This document shows positions 32,364 through 42,845 of a DNA stretch of 64,000 nucleotides, one piece after another. Position 1 is the stretch's first letter. The number at the start of each line of letters is the position of its first letter. The notes under the pieces were generated by a model. The model did not search any database. It had not been told where the DNA came from and saw only the letters and a program-made list of their open reading frames with translations. The DNA is from Symbiodinium kawagutii. Its lineage: Eukaryota; Sar; Dinophyceae; Suessiales; Symbiodiniaceae. The stretch is taken from the NCBI GenBank assembly GCA_009767595.1, contig VSDK01028387.1, positions 1-64,000 of the forward strand, read 5' to 3'. A program made the translations under genes and the position numbers.

Positions 32364-35235
32364 CTATTGGCGAGGAATCTCTTTGGCCAAAAGCCTCTTG
32401 TATTTAAGAAGGGCTCTAAAGATTGTTCTGGCACCAGAAGTGAATGGGTGAGTTTTCCGGCTTATGCGGCAAACCCGCCCAATAAAATCTTCATCACTCC
32501 AACATGCCCAACACAAATGGTTGACGACGTAGGTGGCTCCAGAATCGATTCGTAGCTGCCATTCTTTCCTCGGGAAAGTGATTCAACAAACAGAGAGATG
32601 CCACGAGAAACCTATGCATGGGAGTACTTCCAATGTCTATAGCATATCCTAACAATCAGAATGGTCAAAGCAATCTCCGCAATACGACTCCCACATTCAC
32701 AAATCACAGAAAGACCGAGCAATCCTCAAATGATTACTATTTTTTTCAGGGTACGGAAAATGATCTTGAAGATGAAGTTTTGGCTTAATGCGAAAGAGAC
32801 AAAGGCCCAGGTTCGTCGTCGATGTGGCAAGTAGGCCATAGCCCTCCTAAACACTGGTGGCTAGGATGTGCAAAATTGTAGAGACGCAAAAAGGGCATCA
32901 ACCGAACCATGAATGGCTAACCTATCCAGTGTCTAAACTTTAAACTTTTTTGGGGTTAGGTTCGCGCGCCGGAGGGGGTTCTATTTTATACCCCCAGGGG
33001 TCGCGCGAACCCAAGTAAGAAAAAAGGTTTAATCTTTTTTCCGAAAGGACATCCATTGAGAAAGATGGTTTTAATGCAGAAATCCCTGGATATACCCAAT
33101 CATCACCCCCCTTGCCCTAAAAAGCAAAAACATATGGAAGACTCGTTTGCAACATTTTTCCTGGCAAGAAACCGGAATTGCAAAGCCAAACGGAATGAGA
33201 TGCACAGCTTCGCTCGCTGGAACGAAGAGCCCATGCTTCCACAATCCACGAAACCATGTGTTGCAAGCATCAGTAGTATACTTCATAAGCGACCAAAGAG
33301 TATCATGAGCTGGGTCCTTACTACAAAGCTCACTGTCCCCACAACACTAGTAACAAACAATCCTGCCCCAAAAAATATAAACGCTTGCAAGCCACGGCAA
33401 AAGCAGGTTTCATGCCATCATTTGCCAGAAGGCTTCCCAGCCACTTGCAAATCACGATGCAATCGCTGCCAGATCCCTTCAAAACTGGATATTCTTTCAA
33501 CCTAGGAGAGCAAGTTAGGAAAACCATTTGGGTGAAATGGTAAAAAGTTCAAAAAACATGATGCACAATCAGCCACCAGGATTGGTTTGCACTAGATTGG
33601 TGAGTGGAGTGGCCACAAGGAACAGGCAAACAAAAGACAAAGGTTTCAAACAGTGAATTGCCACCAGTGCACGAGTTGATCTTGAATGTCTTGAGACTGA
33701 ACTCATGCAGCTTGCAAGTCTCTTTGTTCAAGTATCTCCAGGATTGAAAATGATCGAACGCAGCAGCTAGTTTGCTAGCCAAATTGTGTCGAGGCCAAAC
33801 ATTCAAATGGCATAAAAGCAAAATGCAGGATGCTGCAAACTCTTTGCCCACTCCTATGGCCCAGCAATGCGCTGGATCATTGCGCACTCGGATAGCGCAA
33901 TCAGCGCCAGGAATCATTCGGAGCGGTGCTGGGTGCATGTCGGTTCGCCATGGAGGAATCGTCCGTCCATCCCAAGAGAAAAGGTTCGATGATGGTCCAA
34001 ACTTCCACCATGCCTCGATATGCCCACAGCTTTTCCCCTTGAGGAAAACCATAAATGCTATTTGCAACATGTTATGACAATTGTTTGATTTATAAAAGCT
34101 TCTCAGCGCAAGCAAAACATAGTTGCTAAGTTCATTGATTAGATCAAGGTACTTCGGACAAGCAATGATGACACACCCGTCGAGACCGAAAGCCTGTCAC
34201 CAATCGGAAAGCTTTTCGGAGATAAACCCAATCTCCTTTCACTCCAGTCAAAGCGAAATGAAATTGCTTTTGTCCCACCTTAGGCGGATGGCCACCCGAC
34301 AGGAATATTGGATAGTGCCCCCACTCCACTAACACAAAAGCCATTCCCCAATCATTGAATAATCTAATATAAAACAAGCTACCTTAATGCCATCAAAGTA
34401 GAGGGTGTAGCAATCTTCCGCTATGGCAGCGTGGATTTCCTGCCAAGTCTTTGCAACCATCACCTTCTGACTGATGACGGTAGCCAGAAATCTTGTAGCA
34501 AAGCTGTGCCTGGGTGGAATGGCAGATTTTTTTCTGCAGGTAAAAACAAAAACAACAATTCTAAAGTGAAGGTGGTGAGGTGTAATTAATTGGGATAGTG
34601 GTGAAAAGTTGTCAGGTTGGGGCTGGTTTAGGAGAAAAAAAAAGTGCTTTGCTTCAGCTTGGAAACCCTGCAGTATTGGTATAATCCATGCCACGTGGAG
34701 TAATGATCATCTGGTAGGCAACCACGAGAGTTGGAATGAAGTTGCTTCCTCTCCCTTCATCTCCATGAATAGCATATGGTATTACGAAAGCACGCTCATC
34801 CGGAGTGAAATCCCAGTAAACGGGATGCCCTGGGTCTGAGTCCCGGTAGCGTTGCCAAAACGTTGAGAAGTCTTGGCAATAGGCAGCAGTGTTCGACAAG
34901 TCATCACATCCACCCAGAAAATATCTAGGTTCGTTTCCAAGAATAAAGGATGCCCACGACGAGAGGGAAACAAACGGGTATGGAGTCTGTTCTGGTTTGA
35001 CTTTTGGCCACCTAGCTTTCAGAGTCAAAGTGATCATTGATACTTCGACACAAATAGCTTTCTTCCACTTTTTCAGGAGAGCATGTAAGTTGCGAGACAC
35101 ATTCCTCGATCTTGACTTTTTGGATGTGGAACCACAAGCTGCAATCTCTTCTAGTTCAAGATCTCGTGTTCCTCGGAACGGCTGTGCAGGTATATGGTAT
35201 GATTTCTCATTGTAACGGTAACGGTTGATATCCAT
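32364..35235 (-). CDS. Dinoflagellate family gene, C-terminal 'HGDEGRG' module
   Basis: A multi-exon minus-strand gene. Approximate exons: 35235-34660 (SRNLHALLKKW, then the central AIHGDEGRGSN, ending GMDYTNTAG); 34520-34383 (HSFATRFLATV); 34320-34150 (GVKGDWVYLRKAFRL, then SRRVCHHC); 34045-33660 (PLRMIPGAD, then DPAHCWAIGVGKE); 33515-33420; 33320-33140; 32850-32770 (FRIKPKLHLQDHF); and a last exon from about 32560 to a TAG at 32364 (WSDEDFIGRVCRISRKTH). These blocks, in this order, recur in very many uncharacterised dinoflagellate proteins. Conserved His, Asp, Glu and paired Cys suggest an enzyme or nucleic-acid-processing fold, but the function is unknown. No disabling mutation was noticed. 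Exon ends are approximate and the true 5' end is uncertain. Confidence 0.7.
32917..33064. mobile_element. Intronic stem-loop element, copy 1
   Basis: A 148-bp element inside an intron of the 32364-35235 gene. It contains a perfect 10-bp stem, GGTTCGCGCG (32959-32968) with CGCGCGAACC (33002-33011). A nested GGGGGT/ACCCCC stem closes a loop of TCTATTTTAT. The same 148-149 bp recurs at 40745-40893. Confidence 0.85.
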
Positions 35236-36355
35236 TCACCACCCTAGGGTTTAATGGCTTAGCCAAGGAACCGCCTCTCCTCATACGACGGGTGGCCACT
35301 CGAGCTAATCGAACAACTCGTTTGGCACTTTCTGCCTTGAGGGTCCACGCTCAATGAATGATATGATATATGCACGCTGCATGCTGATGGTTGTTGTGAC
35401 ACAATCATAATGCAAGCTCAGGTACCCCATCTTCAAATCCAATTAACAACTCGTCCGCCAAGTCGGAGCCAGAATCATCTGCATCTCAGTCGTGATTTGG
35501 AGCCCTACAGTTTTACTTGTTCATGGTCAAATCCCTTCTAATGCAATGGGAAAATTCAATGGATCGGCAAGTCCGACCATTGAATTTTTCCTGGGTAGCA
35601 ACTATGTGTTAATTGGTTTAGCAGGATCTTGGTGGCTGGGGTTGCAGGGGTTGGTAATTTGCCATATGAACAATCTTGATCTTGGTTTTGAACGTTTAAG
35701 GCTCAACCATATTCGTTAAATGATGCGCATATCAGGCTATTTGAATCTTAAAGGTGTGTATCCTTTCAGGCTTTGCCCTTTCTTAATTTAAGGTATCCCC
35801 CAGAAAGCAATGATGCAATGATCAAAACCCGAGCCCTTGAAAACCCGAGCCCTTGGTTCAACCAAGTGCTGTGTTCCGCCATTCAGCGCCGGTGTGTTGA
35901 GGCACGAACCTCGATTGGGCTTTTCCACTGGCTCCGTTGCACGGCGTGAAGGCCAAACACCTGCGAGGGCGCAAAGGGCTGGTAGCAAATCCTTGTTCAC
36001 TTGTTGCGAAAACCTGAATTCAACTACTACGAAGCAGAGAACCCCCCAAAAAATCCAGAGCATCTTTTCAAGAGCAATAGCACCGAAGCGATCCCCCTCG
36101 CTATTCGGCTTTGGGTAAACACATGTTCAAGATTTGTCATGGCTTTGAGGTGGCCAAATGGTCCACACAAAAGCCCCTCTAGGACACACTTGGCTTTTGG
36201 GTCTCGGCTGCCATGTTCTGTCACGGCAACACTGCCAATGCTATATGTTTGGCTCATCGAACCTTATGAATTTACATGAATTTACATGGGGACATGATGG
36301 ACTAAGTTGATAATAATAATTGCAAATGGCAGACCCAAATAAGAAAACAAAGCTA
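35236..36355. other. Spacer between two minus-strand genes
   Basis: No exon could be assigned. Minus-strand frames at 35788-36257 are open for up to 90 codons but show no family motif. Confidence 0.4.
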
Positions 36356-36359
36356 TTGA

Positions 36360-38739
36360 TCAGGCACGGGCTTTCTTGGCCCTTGCCTTTCCCTTAGCTT
36401 TTGCCTTAGCCTTGGCTTTGGGCTCGGCTTCAGAAGGTTGTTTCGGAGCTGCCGGCAATGTACGAGGCGGTTTTGAAGGTGGCTTTAGATTCCTGGCACT
36501 AGAAACCCATTGGTGTGGAAACACATCGGATTATTACACCCTTTTACAACTTCCATGGTCACACTTCGGCATCCATAAAACCTTACCAGGGAGATCTGAT
36601 GATACTTATACCTTGGGGGCAGCAAGTTGAATGACTTTGATCGGTTAGAGTCCTGGCACGCACAAGCATGTTGTTAAGTCCAACATCCAAACGGGTGATC
36701 TCTGCAAAGAGCTGCTTGAGTTTATCATGCTGATCAGCCAATGGCTGAGATAGAGCTTCTCCCTGAAGTTTAGATAGCTCGTCAAACTTGTTGCTCAAGT
36801 CTTGTACGCCGGCCGAGACCTGTGTAGCCATCCTCAGCGGCAATGAATTCTTGGGGCCATCATGGAATGATTTCAGAGTATACCCTGGATTAGAGTCACA
36901 ACCAAACGCATATGACATGTCTAACTTGGACAAGACTTGAGTGGGTTGTAGTATGTATGACATCTTCAATTCAAGTAGTGAAGTTTCCTGGCTATACCAG
37001 TGTTAATCAGATTTGCTAGCATCATGTGAAACATGAAATGCATCGAAGTTCAACAACCTTCCACGCAATCCACACTACACATCTCCGAGATTCTCATTCG
37101 CTTTCTGGAACTTCTTGGCAGTCAGCTTCTCCTATACAAGGAAAACTAATGGCATTTGAGCACTATTCGTGACGGAGAATCTACTGTACCTCATTGGGAC
37201 ATGAATGTTATATAAGTAACTGTCCTGCTCTTTTGTTGCATGCTCCATCTTCTTTGCCAAGCAGTCCAAGAATGCTGGAACGACAGATAGGGGAGACTGG
37301 TTCTGCTGAACTGTTGGGAACACCATCCTCAGCAAGGGTTGAAAGCACAATTTGATTATTGATTCCAACTAACCAAGAACACAGCACTAAATGAACCAAT
37401 CTAATGTATGGTCTAGATTCCGAAAAGATGAGCCTGATCCCTCAGTACCTTCACCACCTTCACCTACCGTTTGCTTCTCCAAGTGCTGCTGATCATGGCC
37501 AGGAGCTTCGTGAGTGAAGAAAGCACCGTGTGGATCCTGGAAGGCTACGCTGTCAGACATAATTTCTTAAGTGTTGGAAAACCGACAATCTAAAGATGAC
37601 ATTTCTCAAATTGATCATGTTGAATTCACATCGTTAGAGATAGAAATGGAATTGTTTTTGGCGTTCGAATCCTTTGTCTTGAAACCAGCGCTCTGATCCA
37701 TGCGTTCACCTTCTTCTTCTGTGATTTCAAAGAGACGCTCAATCACTAGGGATGCTTCTTCTTCTTTGTGAACCGGGTTGACTTGCCAAAGACCATTCGC
37801 TTTGGCCCATGTAAAAGCATGGTCGCACATCTGCCTAGGAAGTCAATGGGGGACTGGTAAACACCAGCTTTGTCACATGATGAAATTGAAATCTTGATTT
37901 CAAATTAAGAACCGTACTTTGTCCAATGCTTCTTCGCCATGAGATAGTGTTTGGTGACCCAAGCAGAATTTGTCTTTTTAGCGCTTTGCTTTGCCTGCCA
38001 CTTGCTCACTTCGGTTTCCATGCCTTCGAAAGTCCCCTTTTCCACCAAAGCCTGGCGAAGTTTTTCGCCTGAGCAATGCAGACCCGAACACCATGGAACC
38101 GATATAAAGAATTGTATGGGTAACTAAAGTCGAAATTATCATCCTTAAGGAATCAGGTTATGAAAATTCCCAAAATGTTTACGGTACAATAAGTCCGGTC
38201 ACGACCTTCAGGTGTTTTCCACATCTTGTAGGAATCTTCAGAGCATATGCGCGTTCCATCATGACGTGGCTTGAAGTAGCGATTCAGCCTGAAGAGGGGA
38301 AACCCATCAGCACAAGGAAACCACACAATGTTATTATTACATGGTTTTAATTTATAAACACGATCATTGTAATGTTTGGATCCCATATTTGATAACAACA
38401 ATCTTTAAACCCTTGCCTATGGTAGAATTTGTCATACTTCTCTGACGATTGCGGTGCGTTGGGTTTGGATGGTTTTGGCTCGGTCTTTACTGGAGCAGAT
38501 GGCTTGTCCCTGGAATAATCCAAAGTCCCTGGAGTGACACCCGCTTCAGCACTAGCTTGGTTCGGTTGCAGCGCTTCACCATTGCCACCATCAACTCCTC
38601 GAGGAACTGCAGACCCTGGGAATGTAGCTTGAGAAGTCATTCTAGCAAACTTGGCTGGGGGGGTCTGGATAGCTTCATCTTGAAGATGATGAACAGGAGG
38701 AACCGATGCGATACGCCCATCAGACTCAGCGAAGTGCAT
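36360..38739 (-). CDS. Dinoflagellate family gene, coiled-coil/Lys-Ala protein
   Basis: A start ATG at 38739 follows a TCCAG acceptor 8 nt upstream, a likely spliced-leader site. Splice phases agree for exons 38739-38417 (GC donor), 38288-38206, 38068-37918, 37834-37672 (GA donor) and 37536-37468. Further exons near 37340-37200, 37131-37080 and 36840-36650 are less exact. The last, about 36490-36360, ends KAKAKAKGKARAKKARA and TGA. Residues include LNRYFKPRHDGTRICSE, KWQAKQSAKKTNSAWVTKHY, NGLWQVNPVHKEEEA, and a heptad-like LADQHDKLKQLFAEITRLD. I know similar strings from expanded, uncharacterised dinoflagellate proteins. The acidic/Pro-rich N-terminus and basic tail suggest a nuclear protein. 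Function is not known. Confidence 0.7.
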
Positions 38740-39018
38740 CGAAGAATCTGGACCAGGGGAACATGTGATATGACAGAAAACCAATTTGATATTAGATGGC
38801 GTACTGTTTTAATTCAGTTGCGACATAAGATCGAATTGGGTTTATATAAATGGTTCGGTAACAGCATTTGCTTTTGTAAATCAGGACCCCTGCGGTTGCT
38901 TATCAAAATCGTTTCGACATGTACAGGGAAAGTGTTCATGGAGGATCGATGTCCTTCAGTAGTACATACTGACTTGACACATCTTAATTATAACATACAA
39001 CCTTAGTTACAGGAATTT

Positions 39019-41114
39019 CTAACCCAACCCAAAGCCTGGCTTCGTGGTTGGAACCTCGCTCAATGGCCTAGGTGGAACCTGCGCCGCCGACTGTTGTTTC
39101 TCAAGGACTGCAATCCGCTCTTCAGTGGCCTGGGCGATGGGACACTGAGCTGGGGTACCATGGAGGATGTACCATGGAGGTCATCTAATGAAATCAACCA
39201 TAACATATAGCTAAGTCACCTTTATCAAGGCATCGATATCCACTTGCCCGTCTTGTGGACTGTTGCAATTCGTCATCAAAGCCTTGGCACCTTCTCGAAG
39301 GCTAGAACAACTACCTAGCTTATCAAGCATAGCCTCAACGAAATTTTGAGCCAGAACCTGGATAAAACAACCTGCTGAGTCACAACTGGAAAATTTGCAG
39401 AGTGGACGGATTTTGAAATTTGCGCTCGTTTGCGGAAATTTGCGCTCGTTTTGCGGATATTTGCGCTCGAATTTGCACTCAATTTATGTACGTTTTTTTT
39501 TCCTCCTGAATAGGGTTTCTTCAAAACACATATCCGCAAAACGAGTTACACCAAAAGCGCATCCACTGCATGCCCCCCTTCCCTTTTCCACATGTGAGGC
39601 AGCAGCTGCTCCCCAAATGAGGTGTCTGGTTCGTTGAGAAAGCTCCCCCAATCTCACGACCATCTCGAACATGCTTCGCCTCAGTTCGTTTTTCTAGGAT
39701 GTTCTAGGTCACACATACCGAGCAATTAACTTATTAGGAAGAAACCCAGAATACTTGATATGATTTAGAAGCAACTGTGTTAATCAATGGCCAGTAAACT
39801 ACCCCAAGCAAACATCGATGTACCAATTCAGGACCAGGGATCAAGAAAAGATGTTCGTAAAGTAAGCCTTCATGGTTGGTTCCCACGAGTTTGGAATGAC
39901 GAGGCCCTTGTAGTCCACGATGTATTTACATACCGAAGTCAACTCAGCATCTTTCCATGAGTCACCATCGGGGTAAGCAAGGAAGTTTTCTCGGTCAGTC
40001 TTGCTCGGGTCCACCGCATAGCACATTCGCAAATCCCGACGGACCTCTTGCTGGCCAGCCGTGTTGAACACCTCCAGAAGTCTTTGACCGAATCCCGGAG
40101 GGTAGACCCTGAGCCAAGCGACAACCACAATCATACTCGATTGGGGTATATGAGAAAGTTCAGTGGTTCATGAGTGCAGCCTAATGTCTGCGACCGCTTC
40201 AATCCTGCAGTTCCAACAAACCGTTTTCGACCTTGTGCATCCAGATAAGTTCCTCGGAGATGGGAATGTTGCATGGAGGCAAGTATAAGTTGAACAAGCC
40301 TAGAAAATGGGAAGTTACCAAAACCATCCAAACCTTGCTTTGATTGAAAAATACTTGCTGAATGGTGCTAATGTACTTTGTCTATTAACCAAGTAATGTT
40401 TGGAAACTGTTCCAACGGCACTGGGTTGTAGTTTCCGATGAGGATGGCTATTTGTTGCATATGGTCATTTCACCAAACTGCACCCCTTAAGACTGTGGCA
40501 AAGCTTCGTGTAGTATCAGACTTCTTTTGCGATTTGCTTCGGATGAATGGCCCCAAAAATAACATGCGGATAAACCTGCTGTTGCTCATCACCGTAGTGC
40601 GCTTTGGCGTTGGAGCACCAAAGTGGGCCATCCAAAAAGATTGGCTGAAGACCTCAGCCCCCAGAGATTTGGCAACCCCTAAGGTGGATAACCTGGACAC
40701 ATCCCTCTTGTTATCATGTTTGGTTGGACTCCCAAAAGTTTCAACTAACCTATCTAGTGTCTAACCTTGAATTTTTTTTGGGGTTAGGTTCGCGCGCCGG
40801 ATCGGGGTTCTATTTTATACCCCCAGCGGTCGCGCGAACCCAAGTAGGAAAAACGTTTGATCTTATTTTCCGAAAGGACATCCATTGAGAAAGTCAAAAG
40901 CATATTAGGTTTCCAAGGTGTCTCAAGAGTGAACCACCCAATAGTTAATTAATCAAAAACCAATTTAACAATCTTGGGAAAAAAACTTTGAAGCGCAAAC
41001 GAGCAACCCAAGCCATCTTATTGCAAAACCATGAAAATCTCTCATGGTTCCAAAGGAGTGTGCCGGCAGGATTTTCGACCACGTAGATGAGGTTGCTGGC
41101 TTGGATGACCATGA
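39019..41114 (-). CDS. 3' part of the family gene interrupted by the giant transposon
   Basis: This continues the gene that starts at 58502. Exon pieces: 41114-41008 (second half of the split exon; LIYVVENPAGTLLWNHERF; GT donor after TGG), 40706 to about 40475 (SFWMAHFGAPTPKRTT), about 40260-40180 (TYLDAQGRKRFVGTAGLK), 40108 to about 39850 (VYPPGFGQRLLEVFNT), 39357-39220 (FVEAMLDKLGSC, in phase) and 39144-39019 (ending KPGFGLG, TAG). The motif order matches the N-terminal half of the dinoflagellate family also seen at 477-1390. The ENP string occupies the place of methyltransferase motif VI. No internal stop was found in these exons, so the gene was probably intact when the element arrived. 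It can no longer make the full product unless the 16.8 kb is spliced out. Confidence 0.7.
40745..40893. mobile_element. Intronic stem-loop element, copy 2
   Basis: Nearly identical to 32917-33064, with the same GGTTCGCGCG...CGCGCGAACC stem. It lies in the intron between exons 41114-41008 and 40706-40475. Confidence 0.85.
41111..41114. repeat. Target-site duplication, left copy (ATGA)
   Basis: ATGA directly outside the left terminal inverted repeat; the partner is at 57903-57906. Counting it once restores the host reading frame. Confidence 0.8.
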
Positions 41115-41145
41115 CTTGGCGATGTTTAGTTGTTGCTTGGTTGCT
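41115..41145 (+). repeat. Left terminal inverted repeat (31 bp)
   Basis: It begins CTTGGCGATGTTTAGTTG and ends TTGGTTGCT. It differs from the right end at one position (C against T at position 6). Confidence 0.88.
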
Positions 41146-41588
41146 CTGTGTGTTTTTTTTTCCTTCAGGAATTTATCCCTGCTTTAAAATGAGACCCTCC
41201 AGAAAGAAATAATTATGATTTCTTAAACCAGTTATGGGAATGTATGATGAAAGAAAACAATGCTACTGAAATCATTCTAGATTCAGATGACAAGATGTGA
41301 GAATTTGATGTTTGACAGACTGCCCATAAAATTTCGGTCAGGACCCAGCTTTCATCAGAATGTCGGAACATGAGGGGCCAAGCCTGATTTTATTTTCACA
41401 TTAAATTATTTGATTAAATCTGAATGCATGGCCTTAGGTTGAGTTCACAGGTTGCGCCACCGAAGGCAAGCGAGGTGACCAACTGAAATCAACGATCCCC
41501 AGCCGATCTAACTCGGTCTTTTTTTTCCAAAGGCACGACAGCAGAAATCACTACCTACGATGCCAAAACAGGTCAAAAGCTCTACCGC

Positions 41589-41721
41589 CGAGCGCGCGAG
41601 CGCGCAGTCCCGAGCGCGCGAGCGCGCAGGCCCGAGCGCGCGAGCGCGCAGTCCCGAGCGCGCGAGCGCGCAGTCCCGAGCGCGCGAGCGCGCAGTCCCG
41701 AGCGCGCGAGCGCGCAAGTCC
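41589..41721. repeat. 22-bp GC-rich tandem array, six units
   Basis: Units of CGAGCGCGCGAGCGCGCAG plus TCC/GCC at 41589, 41611, 41633, 41655, 41677 and 41699. Each contains GCGCGC self-complementary words. It lies directly 3' of the stop codon of the 41726-42136 gene. Frames across it encode only Arg/Ala/Ser repeats. Confidence 0.9.
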
Positions 41722-41725
41722 AGTG

Positions 41726-42136
41726 TCACAGAGTTTCATCACTGGATTCATGTGAGGGAGCCTCGTCCAATAGGTTCATCGACCAATTTTTCCGTCGGTC
41801 ATCAGCATCTCCCTCATACCCTTCGTCGTCGCCCTCGTCAAGGTTAGCGCTGGTCTGCGTTCCCACAGACTTTTGCTCGGTTGTGGAGCTTTCTCTTTCC
41901 AGCCTAGTGACCTCATGATTGATCACGCGGCCGGAGGACTTCTTCAGCTCAGGCCTGGACGGCGCAGCTGCTGCCATCGCCGCTGCTTTCCTTGCTTCGT
42001 TAGACTTTGCCCAGCCTGATTTTCCCGACCGTCGCTTCTTTGCAGGCTCGCTGGACTTTGCCCGACTAGATTTTCCCGAAGGTCTCTTCTTGACGAGCTC
42101 GCGCACCTGCTTCGTCTTGTTTCTACTGCGCCCCAT
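41726..42136 (-). CDS. Small basic nuclear-like protein, 136 aa (transposon cargo)
   Basis: ATG at 42136, single exon. The N-terminal half is rich in Lys/Arg/Ser with two similar KKRPSGKS / KKRRSGKS blocks that could act as nuclear localisation signals. The C-terminal half is acidic (LDEGDDEGYEGDADD). No known domain is recognised. It is the last gene before the left terminal repeat. Confidence 0.55.
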   Translation of the reverse strand: MGRSRNKTKQVRELVKKRPSGKSSRAKSSEPAKKRRSGKSGWAKSNEARKAAAMAAAAPSRPELKKSSGRVINHEVTRLERESSTTEQKSVGTQTSANLDEGDDEGYEGDADDRRKNWSMNLLDEAPSHESSDETL

Positions 42137-42845
42137 GTTTCAAGACACATGCGCCAGGTGGACTACGCAATCGGAAAGAAACAGCAGCGCCGAAGAAATG
42201 ACGATGCATGGCAGAAACAAGCAGCTCTGTAGTCACTTGGTGAATTTACCTTTAAATGTTTAATCCCAATGATGGACTGACAACGATTATTATATATATT
42301 CATCAGGGGTCATCAACGCTATGCTTCGACTAGAAATGTGCTGTTGTGATTGACAAGTTCAGAACTAAAAGTCTGTTGCAACCCGGATTCACACTGCAGC
42401 GACTTTGCAACTGGCGAGGCGGTTGACCTGTTTTTTTGTCTCCAGGGGCTGCAGTCTGTGCTTTATGCCTTGCCTTCGTCAGAAGCCGATCTTAACTACG
42501 AACATCTTACAAATGACAAAACTATTAATTACAAACACGTTTTGGCAACCTGACGCCGCAAAGCGCAGCCCACCGTTGTGTGAGACGCCGAGGTGGACCA
42601 ATGCCCATCCGTGAAGCTTTCTGGGAACCAAATGCCACCACTTTAATTTAACTGATATTATTTCAGGACTTGTAACGAGAAGAAGCTTCACAGCCGCACC
42701 CGGCCCAGCCGCAGCCGAAAGGAAAATCGGCTAACAAAAGCGCAGCGCACAACTCAGAAGTTCGCCAAAAGGCACAAAAGCCGGAAACCCTGCCAAAAAG
42801 CCCGGAGGCCACTTCCAGCCGCAGCTGCAGGCCCGAGGAAGCCGT
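42137..42845. other. Spacer inside the transposon
   Basis: About 700 bp between two minus-strand genes. No frame with clear coding character is seen. A short tata stretch lies at about 42285-42300. Confidence 0.5.

Noticed and set aside
32950-33011. Telomere-like GGGTTAGG word in the stem-loop element
   Set aside because: A single occurrence per element, no tandem repetition.
32917-33064. Stem-loop element as an exact introner (whole intron)
   Set aside because: The surrounding intron extends well beyond both ends of the element in both copies, so it is an insertion within an intron, not the intron itself.
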